From Prevotella sp. tc2-28 (GTDB lineage: Bacteria; Bacteroidota; Bacteroidia; Bacteroidales; Bacteroidaceae): 37,399 bases of DNA. The stretch's first letter is position 1, and each line of letters opens with the position of its first letter. The notes beneath the pieces are model-generated. The model was not told the DNA's origin, did no database searches, and saw only the letters and a program-made list of their open reading frames with translations. Shown piece after piece: positions 1 to 6,557 of the stretch. The position numbers were made by a program, and so were the translations under genes. The stretch spans positions 1 through 37,399 of the forward strand of contig NZ_FNRE01000022.1 in assembly GCF_900107705.1 (NCBI RefSeq), given 5' to 3'.

Positions 1-85
1 CACATTCCTTCAGTCCCTCCGCTTTAATGAGGGTCGCATCAAACTTTTCCTTCGAGAAATCGATGCCAATAAAGATTTTTTTCAT
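1..85 (-). CDS. IS110-family transposase (DEDD recombinase), N-terminal fragment
   Basis: This is the first 28 codons of a reading frame that begins with ATG at 85 and leaves the window at its left edge. The peptide starts MKKIFIGIDFSKEKFD, which fits the RuvC-like N-terminus of IS110-family recombinases: a short hydrophobic strand followed by GIDxSK, with Asp9 as the likely first acidic residue of the DEDD set. Family members act as DNA recombinases that move a circular intermediate guided by an RNA made from the element's noncoding end. The roughly 200 bases upstream of the start contain no gene, as expected for that end. The rest of the protein, including the C-terminal serine-bearing domain, is outside the window, so intactness cannot be judged. 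An unrelated RNase H-fold protein is possible but less likely. Confidence 0.75.
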   Translation of the reverse strand, partial: MKKIFIGIDFSKEKFDATLIKAEGLKEC

Positions 86-89
86 ACCT

Positions 90-275
90 TTGTACCGTCT
101 TTAATGAAGGAATTGGCCAATAGTTGTCTAGTCTTGGACTCTAAATAGGCTACAGTGCCGCTGGCATTCTATCTGGACTTTGCAACTAAACAGGAAGGAC
201 TTAGGCGGTTCATAGACTCTAAGGACTTTTGACCCCGTGATAGTTTCCCTTTCCTGTCGGCCTTTTCCTCCTTCT
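90..275 (-). ncRNA. Candidate bridge RNA in the IS110 noncoding end
   Basis: The leftward transcript of this stretch folds by eye into two adjacent stem-loops. Stem 1 pairs 251-258 with 189-196 (8 bp including one G-U; it continues 3 bp inward past a bulged A) and encloses about 54 nt. Stem 2 pairs 183-188 with 121-126, continues as 176-179 with 130-133, and carries distal helices 169-172/145-148 and 163-166/156-159 separated by asymmetric internal loops of 7 and 11 nt. Two large internal loops upstream of the recombinase start is the layout known for IS110 bridge RNAs (target and donor loops). A promoter at 281-312 would start the RNA near 275. Neither the exact ends nor the guide segments are proven. 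Confidence 0.5.
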
Positions 276-299
276 GACAACAAAGGTAAGGAATTGGCC
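107..299. repeat. 12-bp direct repeat pair in the IS110 end
   Basis: The sequence AAGGAATTGGCC occurs at 107-118 and again at 288-299. One copy sits between the -33 and -7 boxes of the leftward promoter, the other just upstream of the recombinase start. They bracket the candidate bridge RNA. Their function is not known to me; they could be recombinase-related or the trace of a duplication. Confidence 0.7.
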
Positions 300-312
300 G
301 GTATTGAGCAAA
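281..312 (-). promoter_or_regulatory. Leftward Bacteroidetes-type promoter for the IS110 end
   Basis: On the minus strand TTTG (312-309) is followed after 20 bases by TACCTTTG (288-281), matching the Bacteroidetes -33 and -7 elements with normal spacing. Transcription would start near 275 and read through the noncoding end into the recombinase gene at 85. The spacer contains one copy of a 12-bp direct repeat. Confidence 0.6.
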
Positions 313-319
313 TTCTTCA

Positions 320-336
320 CTGATATTCTCTATCAG
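320..336. promoter_or_regulatory. Short inverted repeat between IS110 end and rha-like gene
   Basis: CTGATA at 320-325 and TATCAG at 331-336 form a perfect 6-bp inverted repeat with a 5-base gap. It could be an operator for the downstream phage-type regulator or a sub-terminal repeat of the insertion element. Nothing further supports either reading. Confidence 0.3.
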
Positions 337-398
337 AATGCAAACTTAGAGACCCTATTGTGCACTTTTTCGCCCATTTCTTTGTTTGGTACAAAACA

Positions 399-905
399 AT
401 GACACAGATTATTCATATTAATAAGGTACAGACAATGACGTCGCTCGAAATTGCCGAGCTGACAGGTAAACAACATTTTCATGTCATGGAAGCCATCCGC
501 AAGATGGAGCCAGCATGGAAGAAAGTATGTAAATCGAATTTTCGATTGACATCGCGAACCATCGTTCAGCCTAATGGTGGCACACGCGAAGTACCCTGCT
601 ACCAGCTGACCAAGACCGAGTGCCTGTACATCGCCACGAAGTTCAACGACGAGGCACGTGCCAGGCTGGTGCTGAGATGGGAGGAGCTGGAGATGGCTGA
701 TGTAAGAAGGAAGATGGCTGATGCAAGATGTCTGCCGGAGCCGAAGAAGATCCTGGCGCTGGCCGACGAGATCATCGGCGAGGGGCTGCGCCAGCTGAAC
801 GAGGATGCCGAGGACACGTTGACGGAGACCCAGGTGGCCAAGACGTTCAACATGTCGGTCTATGACTTCAACTGCGTGCTGCGCGACATGGGCATCCAAT
901 ACTAA
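399..905 (+). CDS. Rha/KilAC-type phage regulatory protein, probably truncated
   Basis: The 168-residue protein has an N-terminal Rha-like domain (roughly residues 1-95): SLEIAELTGKQHFHVMEAIRK, then a linker with SYRE-type strand replaced by EVPCYQLTKTECLYIATKF, and RLVLRWEELE. The C-terminal part, DTLTETQVAKTFNMSVYDFN, resembles the start of the KilAC domain of phage antirepressors but stops at MGIQY, where family members usually continue with a basic, aromatic segment. It is therefore probably C-terminally cut. I chose ATG 399 because the homologous block begins at MTQIIHINK; a GTG at 360 would add 13 unconserved residues. Such proteins regulate phage lysogeny or host genes. The context (IS110 end on one side, M15 peptidase remnant on the other) suggests a decayed prophage or integrative element. 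Confidence 0.65.
   Translation: MTQIIHINKVQTMTSLEIAELTGKQHFHVMEAIRKMEPAWKKVCKSNFRLTSRTIVQPNGGTREVPCYQLTKTECLYIATKFNDEARARLVLRWEELEMADVRRKMADARCLPEPKKILALADEIIGEGLRQLNEDAEDTLTETQVAKTFNMSVYDFNCVLRDMGIQY
691..732. repeat. 21-bp imperfect tandem duplication inside the rha-like gene
   Basis: AGATGGCTGATG starts two consecutive 21-base units (691-711 and 712-732) that differ at a few positions in their second half. The unit is a multiple of three and encodes the repeated motif MADVRRK / MADARC at the junction between the Rha and KilAC-like parts, lengthening a linker without breaking the frame. Confidence 0.65.
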
Positions 906-930
906 CAATCAGGGGGACAGAACTTTGTTG

Positions 931-1107
931 GAAATGCATTTCTACATGAAAGAGTGTGACAACTGATGGCTGGAGCGTCTGCGGAAGCGATGGAACGACA
1001 AGTACGGTGATGGTGACGACCCGATTATCATTAACTCGGGGTTCCGGTCGGCAGCGGTGAACAAAGCGGTAGACGGTGTAATTTTAAACGGTGAAAAAAA
1101 ATGGTGA
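931..1107 (+). pseudogene. Remnant of phage-type peptidase M15 (D-Ala-D-Ala carboxypeptidase-like)
   Basis: From 970 the frame reads LERLRKRWNDKYGDG and then PIIINSGFRSAAVNKAVDGV, which resembles the region of phage M15A peptidases around the S-G-[FY]-R-[SC] motif that precedes the first zinc-binding histidine. The frame is interrupted by TGA at 964-966 and ends at TGA 1105-1107 before any H-x6-D segment, so the metal site and the rest of the enzyme are missing. Upstream of the stop the same frame reads MHFYMKECDN, possibly a fragment of the same gene. It is best read as a degraded lysin gene from a prophage or mobile element, cut off by the promoter region of the alanine dehydrogenase gene. 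Confidence 0.55.
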
Positions 1108-1113
1108 TTTAGC

Positions 1114-1148
1114 TTGCGTATCAAAAAAATGTTGTATATTTGCAACAT
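1114..1148 (+). promoter_or_regulatory. ald promoter with -7 box inside an inverted repeat
   Basis: TTG at 1114-1116 and TATATTTG at 1135-1142 form a Bacteroidetes -33/-7 pair with an 18-base spacer, about 50 bases upstream of the ald start. The -7 box is exactly enclosed by inverted repeat arms ATGTTG (1129-1134) and CAACAT (1143-1148), a layout that would let a dimeric regulator block or modulate the promoter. Confidence 0.6.
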
Positions 1149-1191
1149 CTATTGCTAAGAACCTAAAATTGTAATCTAAAAATAATGCATT

Positions 1192-2298
1192 ATGAAAGTA
1201 GGAATTCCAAAAGAGATTAAGAACAATGAGAATCGCGTGGGTATGACGCCTGCGGGTGTGGCTGAACTGACACGACGTGGTCATGAGGTTAGTGTACAGC
1301 ATACGGCTGGCGAGGGTAGCGGATTCGCTGACGATGAGTATGTGAAGGCTGGTGCCCGCATCCTGCCTACCATCGAGGACGTTTATCGCGAGTGTGACAT
1401 GATTGTCAAGGTGAAGGAACCCATCGAGCCGGAATACCAGCTGGTGCGCAAAGGACAGCTGGTCTTCACCTACTTCCATTTTGCATGCGAGAAGGAACTG
1501 ACGGATGCGATGTTGAAAAGCGGAGCGGTCTGTCTGGCATACGAGACGGTACAGTTGCCCAACGGCTCACTGCCTTTGTTGCAGCCGATGAGTGAGGTGG
1601 CAGGACGAATGGCTACGCTGAACGGTGCCTACTACCTGCAGAAGACGAAGGGTGGCAAGGGTAAGTTGATTAGCGGTGTGCCCGGTGTGAGTCCAGCTAA
1701 GGTGCTGGTGCTTGGCGGCGGTGTGGTTGGTGAGGCTGCAGCCCTGATGGCTGCCGGTCTGGGAGCCGACGTAACCATTGCCGACATCTCTCTGCCGAGG
1801 TTGCGCCAACTGGACATCGAAACGCCGGCCAATGTGCATACGCTGTATTCTTCAGCGCATAATATCCGTAGCATGTTGCCTACGGTGGATATCGTGGTGG
1901 GTAGTGTGCTGGTGCCTGGAGACAAGACGCCGCACCTGATCACCAAGGAGATGCTGAAACTGATGGAGCCGGGAACGGTGCTCGTAGACGTAGCAATTGA
2001 CCAGGGCGGCTGCTTTGAGACCTCCCACCCGACGACGCACAGCAATCCCGTGTATACGGAAGAGGGCATCGTACACTATTGTGTGGCAAACATACCGGGA
2101 GCCGTTCCCAACACCTCAACGCTGGCACTGACGAATGCGACCTTGCGCTATGCCGTAGCATTGGCAGACAAGGGCTGGAAGCAGGCTTGCAAGGACGACG
2201 CAGCACTGTATAAAGGACTGAACATCGTTGACGGGAAAGTGGTGTTCAAAGCCGTTGCCGACGTCTTTGGCTTGCCCTACGAGCCGCTGGTGCTGTAA
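1192..2298 (+). CDS. ald: Alanine dehydrogenase
   Basis: The protein catalyses reversible NAD-dependent oxidative deamination of L-alanine to pyruvate and ammonia in the cytoplasm, linking amino-acid fermentation with nitrogen assimilation. Its 368 residues match the usual length (about 370). The N-terminus [20 protein letters not shown] is characteristic. Pyruvate-binding Lys75 (VKVKEP) and catalytic His96 (TYFHFA) are present, the Rossmann motif is [11 protein letters not shown] near residue 174, and the active-site Asp lies in VDVAIDQGG. The C-terminus has the family block [19 protein letters not shown]. The gene is monocistronic, converges on the small lipoprotein gene with only a 12-base gap, and has its own promoter with a possible operator. 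All key residues are intact. Confidence 0.95.
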   Translation: MKVGIPKEIKNNENRVGMTPAGVAELTRRGHEVSVQHTAGEGSGFADDEYVKAGARILPTIEDVYRECDMIVKVKEPIEPEYQLVRKGQLVFTYFHFACEKELTDAMLKSGAVCLAYETVQLPNGSLPLLQPMSEVAGRMATLNGAYYLQKTKGGKGKLISGVPGVSPAKVLVLGGGVVGEAAALMAAGLGADVTIADISLPRLRQLDIETPANVHTLYSSAHNIRSMLPTVDIVVGSVLVPGDKTPHLITKEMLKLMEPGTVLVDVAIDQGGCFETSHPTTHSNPVYTEEGIVHYCVANIPGAVPNTSTLALTNATLRYAVALADKGWKQACKDDAALYKGLNIVDGKVVFKAVADVFGLPYEPLVL

Positions 2299-2310
2299 GC
2301 GGGACTTTCC

Positions 2311-2655
2311 TTAGTACGGATTCTCCTTGAAGGCGACAACGCCCATCGTGGCGGGGTCGAGGTAGAAGGTGGCACTCAGCGTATCGTCGTCCAGCAGATA
2401 CTGGGCGCGGATGTGGAGCAGTGTCTTGCCCGAGGCGTCCTGATAGTGAACACCCTGCCCTGCCCTACTGCGCAACACCTGTACCAGTGAGTCGCTAAGG
2501 GCGCGTGTGCTATCCACTGACGAGAAGTCGAGATAGCTCACATCGCGCTTCAGCTGCTCGTCCATAAATGCCTTCACAGACGATTTAGCCCGTTGTTGCT
2601 GACCGCAAGCAGCCAGCAACAGGGCTATACCTATTATATATAATGGTTTCTTCAT
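2311..2655 (-). CDS. Small lipoprotein of unknown function
   Basis: This 114-residue protein begins MKKPLYIIGIALLLAACGQQ, a classic lipoprotein signal with lipobox LAAC (Cys17), so it should be lipid-anchored in the envelope. The mature part is mixed, ending with a strand-rich segment (TLLHIRAQYLLDDDTLSATFYLDPATMGVVAF). I do not recognise a family. Its start overlaps the pepD stop by 4 bases (ATGA), so the two are almost certainly co-transcribed and translationally coupled. It converges with ald. No function is claimed. Confidence 0.75.
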   Translation of the reverse strand: MKKPLYIIGIALLLAACGQQQRAKSSVKAFMDEQLKRDVSYLDFSSVDSTRALSDSLVQVLRSRAGQGVHYQDASGKTLLHIRAQYLLDDDTLSATFYLDPATMGVVAFKENPY

Positions 2656-4112
2656 TTCTGAGGGATGTTCTTCAGGACGTCAAGGAGATGATCCCACACC
2701 ATCTGGACGGTAGGAATGAGCAGACGCTCCTCGGGGGTGTGTACGAAGCGGAGCGTAGGACCGAACGATACCATATCGAGGTTGGGATAGCGCTCAGAGA
2801 AGAGGCCACACTCCAGTCCGGCATGAATGCCACGCATAACGGGTTCCTTGCCAAACAGGCGTACATAGGAGTCCTTCACAATCTTCTGCAACTCGCTATG
2901 GGCACGCATCTTCCAGGCAGGATAGCCGTCGGAGTGCTTCACCTCGGCACCAGCCAGCGTGAAGCAAGCCCCAATGGTGGCACACATATTGTCGAGGTTG
3001 GACATCACATTGGAACGCTGCGACGACACGATATTGATCTCACACTCGGAAGTGGCAATGCTGGCAATATTGCTGGAGGTCTCCACCATTCCGTTCAGCT
3101 CAGGGTCCTGACAAATGGCATAGATACCATTATCGACAGCCTGGATGGCATAGATGAAACGACGGGCCACCTGCTGCTCGATGACGGGCTCAGCATCGGT
3201 AGACTCCATCGTCCACACCATCTGCGTATCAGTGACGTGGAACTCTTCCTCCACGTCGGAGGCAAAGATGTTCCAGTCGGCCTTGATGTTCTCCTTGACG
3301 GCATTGGGAACGGCAATGACGAACATACCGTCACGAGGGATGGCATTGTGCATCTTGCCACTATTGAACTGGGCAAGACGGATGCCTTCGTACTTCTGCA
3401 TCTCGGCAAAGAGGAAGCGTCCGAGCAACTTGATGGCGTTGGCACGTTGCTTGTTGATATCGTCGCCGGAATGTCCGCCTACCAAGCCTTTCAGCTGGGC
3501 ACGCATGAAGAACGAGCCGGCAGGAGCTGCCTCACGCTGGAAGGTGAACTTGGCAGTGGTGTTACGACCACCGGCACAGCTGACGAAAATCTCACCCTCG
3601 TCCTCGGAATCGAGGTTGATGAGGTAGTCGCCAGTCATGAAGCCGGCTTTCATCCCCTCGGCACCTGTCAGTCCTGTCTCCTCGTCGCGGGTGAAGACAC
3701 ACTCAATGGGACCGTGCTCGATGTCTTCCGACGCCAACAGTGCCAGTTCCATAGCACATCCGATTCCGTCGTCGGCACCCAGCGTGGTACCCTCAGCGGT
3801 GAGCCACTCACCATCGATATAGGTCTTGATGGGGTCGTTGTCGAAATCTATCTCGTAGTCAACGAGTTTGTCGCACACCATATCCATGTGGCTCTGCAGG
3901 ATGACCGTCTTACGGTTCTCCATTCCCTTGGTGGCTGGTTTGCGGATGATGACGTTGCCGGTCTCGTCGACCTTGGTGTCTAATCCGTGGCTCTCGCCCC
4001 ACGACTTCAAATACTCAATCATCTTCTCTTCACGCTTAGAAGGGCGTGGAATCTGGTTAATCTTCGCAAACTGTTCGAAGACAACTGCAGGTTTTAACTC
4101 ACTTTTATTCAT
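2652..4112 (-). CDS. pepD: Aminoacyl-histidine dipeptidase (M20 family)
   Basis: PepD hydrolyses Xaa-His and other dipeptides in the cytoplasm. The 486-residue length is right for the family (about 485). Zinc-site and catalytic motifs are visible: LQSHMDMV (metal-binding His and catalytic Asp), TTLGADDGIG (bridging Asp), FTRDEETGLTGAEG (general base Glu and metal ligand), INLDSEDEGE, and the C-terminal metal ligand in IHAGLECG. The lid-domain segment between residues about 190 and 380 is complete. The ATG at 4112 was chosen because MNKSELKPAVVFEQFAKINQIPRPS is the usual family start. It leads a two-gene operon with the small lipoprotein and is divergent from the small membrane protein at 4180. 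Confidence 0.93.
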   Translation of the reverse strand: MNKSELKPAVVFEQFAKINQIPRPSKREEKMIEYLKSWGESHGLDTKVDETGNVIIRKPATKGMENRKTVILQSHMDMVCDKLVDYEIDFDNDPIKTYIDGEWLTAEGTTLGADDGIGCAMELALLASEDIEHGPIECVFTRDEETGLTGAEGMKAGFMTGDYLINLDSEDEGEIFVSCAGGRNTTAKFTFQREAAPAGSFFMRAQLKGLVGGHSGDDINKQRANAIKLLGRFLFAEMQKYEGIRLAQFNSGKMHNAIPRDGMFVIAVPNAVKENIKADWNIFASDVEEEFHVTDTQMVWTMESTDAEPVIEQQVARRFIYAIQAVDNGIYAICQDPELNGMVETSSNIASIATSECEINIVSSQRSNVMSNLDNMCATIGACFTLAGAEVKHSDGYPAWKMRAHSELQKIVKDSYVRLFGKEPVMRGIHAGLECGLFSERYPNLDMVSFGPTLRFVHTPEERLLIPTVQMVWDHLLDVLKNIPQK

Positions 4113-4129
4113 TATTAATGTTTATTATA

Positions 4130-4159
4130 TTGGTTTTCACAATTTATTGCTTACCTTTG
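4130..4159 (+). promoter_or_regulatory. Promoter of the small membrane protein / ompH-like operon
   Basis: TTG at 4130-4132 and TACCTTTG at 4152-4159 are separated by 19 bases, the standard Bacteroidetes arrangement. The downstream start codon is at 4180. The bases after the -7 box (CACCGCAAAAGTAA) recur downstream of the -7-like box at 6498-6505. Confidence 0.7.
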
Positions 4160-4179
4160 CACCGCAAAAGTAATCATTT

Positions 4180-4392
4180 ATGCTGAAAATATTGCTATTA
4201 AGTACGTTAATAATTGCTATAGGCATGACTTTTTTCTGCGTGAAGCTGATTTTCCGCAAGAACGGGGAGTTCAGTTCGCAGCATATCCATGACAGTCAGG
4301 CCATGAAGGACAGGGGCATCCACTGCGTGATGGACCAGGACCGCGAGATGCGTACCAAGAGCAGGTTCTCGGTGAATGAGAAGACAAAATAA
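4180..4392 (+). CDS. Small conserved membrane protein (70 aa)
   Basis: The 70-residue protein has one N-terminal membrane segment (about residues 2-24, LKILLLSTLIIAIGMTFFCV) followed by KLIFRKNGEF and a polar tail with SQHIHDSQAMKDRGIHCVMDQDRE. From memory, short proteins with an N-terminal helix and this K-N-G-E-F ... RGIxC motif occur across Bacteroidales, but I know no function. The single membrane helix and short tail place it in the inner membrane. Its own promoter is immediately upstream and the next gene starts 25 bases downstream, so it leads the transcript of the OmpH-like lipoprotein. Confidence 0.7.
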   Translation: MLKILLLSTLIIAIGMTFFCVKLIFRKNGEFSSQHIHDSQAMKDRGIHCVMDQDREMRTKSRFSVNEKTK

Positions 4393-4417
4393 CATCATAA
4401 CAAAAATAGAAAAGAAA

Positions 4418-5023
4418 ATGAAAAAGTACATGTTTTTCGCCGCTGCTGCTATCGTAGCTTTGGCATCATGCAACAACGAGACTCCCAAGATGGATGAACA
4501 ACCAGTAGCTGCAGAGAACAATGCCGGCGGAATGAAGATTGCCTACGTAGAGGTAGACTCACTGATGACACAGTATGAGTTCTGCAAGGAGTTCACCCTC
4601 ATCCTGCAGAAGAAGAGCAACAACGCCCGCAACACCCTCAACCAGAAGGGACAGGCTTTGCAGAGCGCTATGCAGAACTTCCAGCAGAAGCTGAACAACA
4701 ACGGATTCACCAGTCGCGAGCAGGCAGAAGGTCAGCAGGCTGCCATCCAGCGCCAGCAGCAGAGTCTGCAGGAGCTCCAGGCCCGTCTGGAGAACGAGCT
4801 CGCCAGCGAGACCGCCAAGTATAATGAAGGTCTGCGCGACTCATTACAGCACTTCCTGGCTGCTTACAACAAAGATAAGAAATACGACCTCATCCTGACC
4901 AAGCAGGGCGACAACATCCTATACGCCAACAAGCGCTTCGACATCACCAACGACGTCATCAACGGTCTGAACAAGCACTACAAGTCTACGCTGAAGACGG
5001 AGGCTAAGGAAGAGAAGAAATAA
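4418..5023 (+). CDS. OmpH/Skp-like periplasmic lipoprotein
   Basis: This protein has a lipoprotein signal (MKKYMFFAAAAIVALASCNN, lipobox LASC), then a segment KIAYVEVDSL typical of the start of the OmpH/Skp fold, a long Gln/Asn-rich coiled coil (about residues 65-145, QSAMQNFQQKL ... LQELQARLENEL) and a returning strand YDLILTKQGDNILYAN. Skp-type chaperones use such coiled-coil arms to hold unfolded outer-membrane proteins. The lipid anchor is a variation seen in Bacteroidetes. ATG 4418 was chosen because it begins the signal peptide; the frame is open from 4376 but the extra residues are not signal-like. The C-terminus is Lys-rich. It follows the small membrane protein by 25 bases. Confidence 0.85.
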   Translation: MKKYMFFAAAAIVALASCNNETPKMDEQPVAAENNAGGMKIAYVEVDSLMTQYEFCKEFTLILQKKSNNARNTLNQKGQALQSAMQNFQQKLNNNGFTSREQAEGQQAAIQRQQQSLQELQARLENELASETAKYNEGLRDSLQHFLAAYNKDKKYDLILTKQGDNILYANKRFDITNDVINGLNKHYKSTLKTEAKEEKK

Positions 5024-5024
5024 T

Positions 5025-5074
5025 AGAGGTAAGAGGTAAGAGGTAAGAAATAAAGAGGTGAGAGGTGAGAGGTG
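5025..5074. repeat. 7-bp tandem repeats between ompH-like gene and helicase
   Basis: AGAGGTA occurs three times (5025-5045), then a variant AGAAATA, one extra A, then AGAGGTG three times (5054-5074). The array fills nearly the whole gap before the helicase start at 5087. Unit length is seven bases, so copy-number change shifts the distance to the start codon by non-multiples of three. Confidence 0.9.
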
Positions 5075-5086
5075 AGAGAAAAAGAG

Positions 5087-6409
5087 ATGAACATACAGAA
5101 CATTCTGAATAAACTCCGCATCACCGAGCTTAACGAGATGCAGCAACACGCCGCCGAAGCCATTCTGGGCTCCGACGGTGATGTTGTTTTACTCTCACCC
5201 ACCGGCACGGGAAAGACGCTGGCATACCTGTTGCCCTTGTTGCAACTGCTGGACGCAGACAGTGCCGAGGTACAGGCAATCGTCATCACCCCAGGACGCG
5301 AACTGGCCCTGCAGTCGGACAACGTGATGCACAGCACTGGCTCCGGATTCCGATCGGTCAGCTGCTATGGCGGACGAGCCGCTATGGACGAACACCGCGT
5401 CCTGCGTGACGTCAAGCCACAGGTGGTCTTTGGCACCCCCGGGCGACTGAACGACCATCTGGACAAGGAGAACATCTCACGCTATCAGGTCAGATACCTC
5501 GTCATCGACGAGTTTGACAAATGTCTGGAAATGGGATTCCAGAACGAGATGCAGAAACTCATCAAGAGCCTGCCCGGTCTGCAACGCCGCATCCTGCTGT
5601 CGGCAACCAATGCCGAAGAGATTCCTGCCTTCGTCAACATGTCGAAGAAGGGAACACTCATCGACTTCCTGCCCGACGAGGAACAGACCTCTGAGCGCGT
5701 CACCCTCTATGAGGTACGCAGTCCGGAGAAGGACAAGTTGACTACCCTCCGACAGCTATTGCTCACGCTGGGCGACGAGAGCAGCATCGTCTTCCTCAAC
5801 TACCGCGACGCCGTAGAGCGCGTCAGCAACTACCTCCGGGACGAGGGATTCACCATCAGCAGTTTTCATGGCGGACTGGAACAGCGCCAGCGTGAAGACC
5901 AGCTGTATCGGTTCAGCAACGGCTCTGCCAACATCATGGTAGCCACCGACCTGGCGTCGCGAGGTCTCGACATTCCCGACATTCAGAACATCATCCACTA
6001 CCACCTGCCCGAAAGCGAGGAGGGCTATGTCCACCGCGTGGGACGAACAGCCCGCTGGGATGCCACTGGCCGTGCGTTCTTCATCCTGAACAGCGACGAG
6101 CACATTCCCGACTACGTGGAAGGTGACATCGAACCATTTGAGCCGACGACGGACAGTCAAGCGCCCAAAGCCCCCAAGAATGCCACACTCTACATCGGCA
6201 AGGGCAAAAAAGACAAGATCTCGAAGGGCGACATCGTGGGATTCCTCTGCAAGACGGGTGGACTGAAAGCCGACGAGATAGGACGCATCGACGTGAAAGA
6301 ACGCTATGCCTATGTTGCCGTCCGTCGGGAGAAACTGAAACAAGTGCTCCGACAGACACAAGGCGAGAAGATAAAAGGCATCAAAACGATTGTCGAGGAA
6401 GTGAGATAA
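5087..6409 (+). CDS. DEAD-box RNA helicase with DbpA-type RNA-binding domain
   Basis: ATP-dependent RNA helicase, probably acting in ribosome assembly. Motifs in order: Q-motif region ITELNEMQQHA, motif I SPTGTGKT, Ia PGREL (usually PTREL), Ib TPGR, motif II DEFD instead of DEAD, motif III SAT, motif V ATDLASRGLD, motif VI HRVGRTAR. After the two RecA domains a short linker leads to a C-terminal domain (about residues 365-435, LYIGKGKKDKISKGDIVGFL ... IDVKERYAYVAV) matching the DbpA RNA-binding domain, which in E. coli recognises 23S rRNA hairpin 92. I chose ATG 5087; a GTG at 5072 lies inside the repeat array. Length 440 residues is normal for this group. Confidence 0.9.
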   Translation: MNIQNILNKLRITELNEMQQHAAEAILGSDGDVVLLSPTGTGKTLAYLLPLLQLLDADSAEVQAIVITPGRELALQSDNVMHSTGSGFRSVSCYGGRAAMDEHRVLRDVKPQVVFGTPGRLNDHLDKENISRYQVRYLVIDEFDKCLEMGFQNEMQKLIKSLPGLQRRILLSATNAEEIPAFVNMSKKGTLIDFLPDEEQTSERVTLYEVRSPEKDKLTTLRQLLLTLGDESSIVFLNYRDAVERVSNYLRDEGFTISSFHGGLEQRQREDQLYRFSNGSANIMVATDLASRGLDIPDIQNIIHYHLPESEEGYVHRVGRTARWDATGRAFFILNSDEHIPDYVEGDIEPFEPTTDSQAPKAPKNATLYIGKGKKDKISKGDIVGFLCKTGGLKADEIGRIDVKERYAYVAVRREKLKQVLRQTQGEKIKGIKTIVEEVR

Positions 6410-6473
6410 TTGCAACGCAGAGTTGACAAAATGCAAGGAAAAGCATGTAATTCACTTAATTTATGCTCAAATA

Positions 6474-6505
6474 TTTGCCCAATTCAAATAAAAAGTGTAA
6501 TTTCG
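6474..6505 (+). promoter_or_regulatory. Probable serC promoter
   Basis: TTTG at 6474-6477 precedes TAATTTCG at 6498-6505 by 20 bases; the second element is one base off TAnnTTTG. The gene starts 53 bases downstream. The helicase gene upstream ends at 6409, leaving a 148-base gap with no other visible gene. Confidence 0.5.
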
Positions 6506-6557
6506 CACCGCAAAAGTAAAAACAATAGAAACGTATCACAAATAAAATTAAATCAAA

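Noticed and set aside
1..398. CRISPR array or tRNA in the gene-free left end
   Set aside because: No regularly spaced repeats of suitable length and no cloverleaf; the repeats seen are two copies only and fit an insertion-element end.
333..908. Long minus-strand open frame across the rha-like gene
   Set aside because: It is antisense to a protein with recognisable Rha and KilAC motifs and its own translation resembles no family.
2643..3983. 446-codon plus-strand open frame opposite pepD
   Set aside because: It is a shadow of pepD: the minus strand has all M20 motifs and this frame translates to His/Gly/Val-rich sequence without domains.
5440..5520. DEFD instead of DEAD as a sign of a dead helicase
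   Set aside because: The two catalytic acidic residues D-E are retained and all other motifs are intact; variation at the third and fourth position occurs in active helicases.
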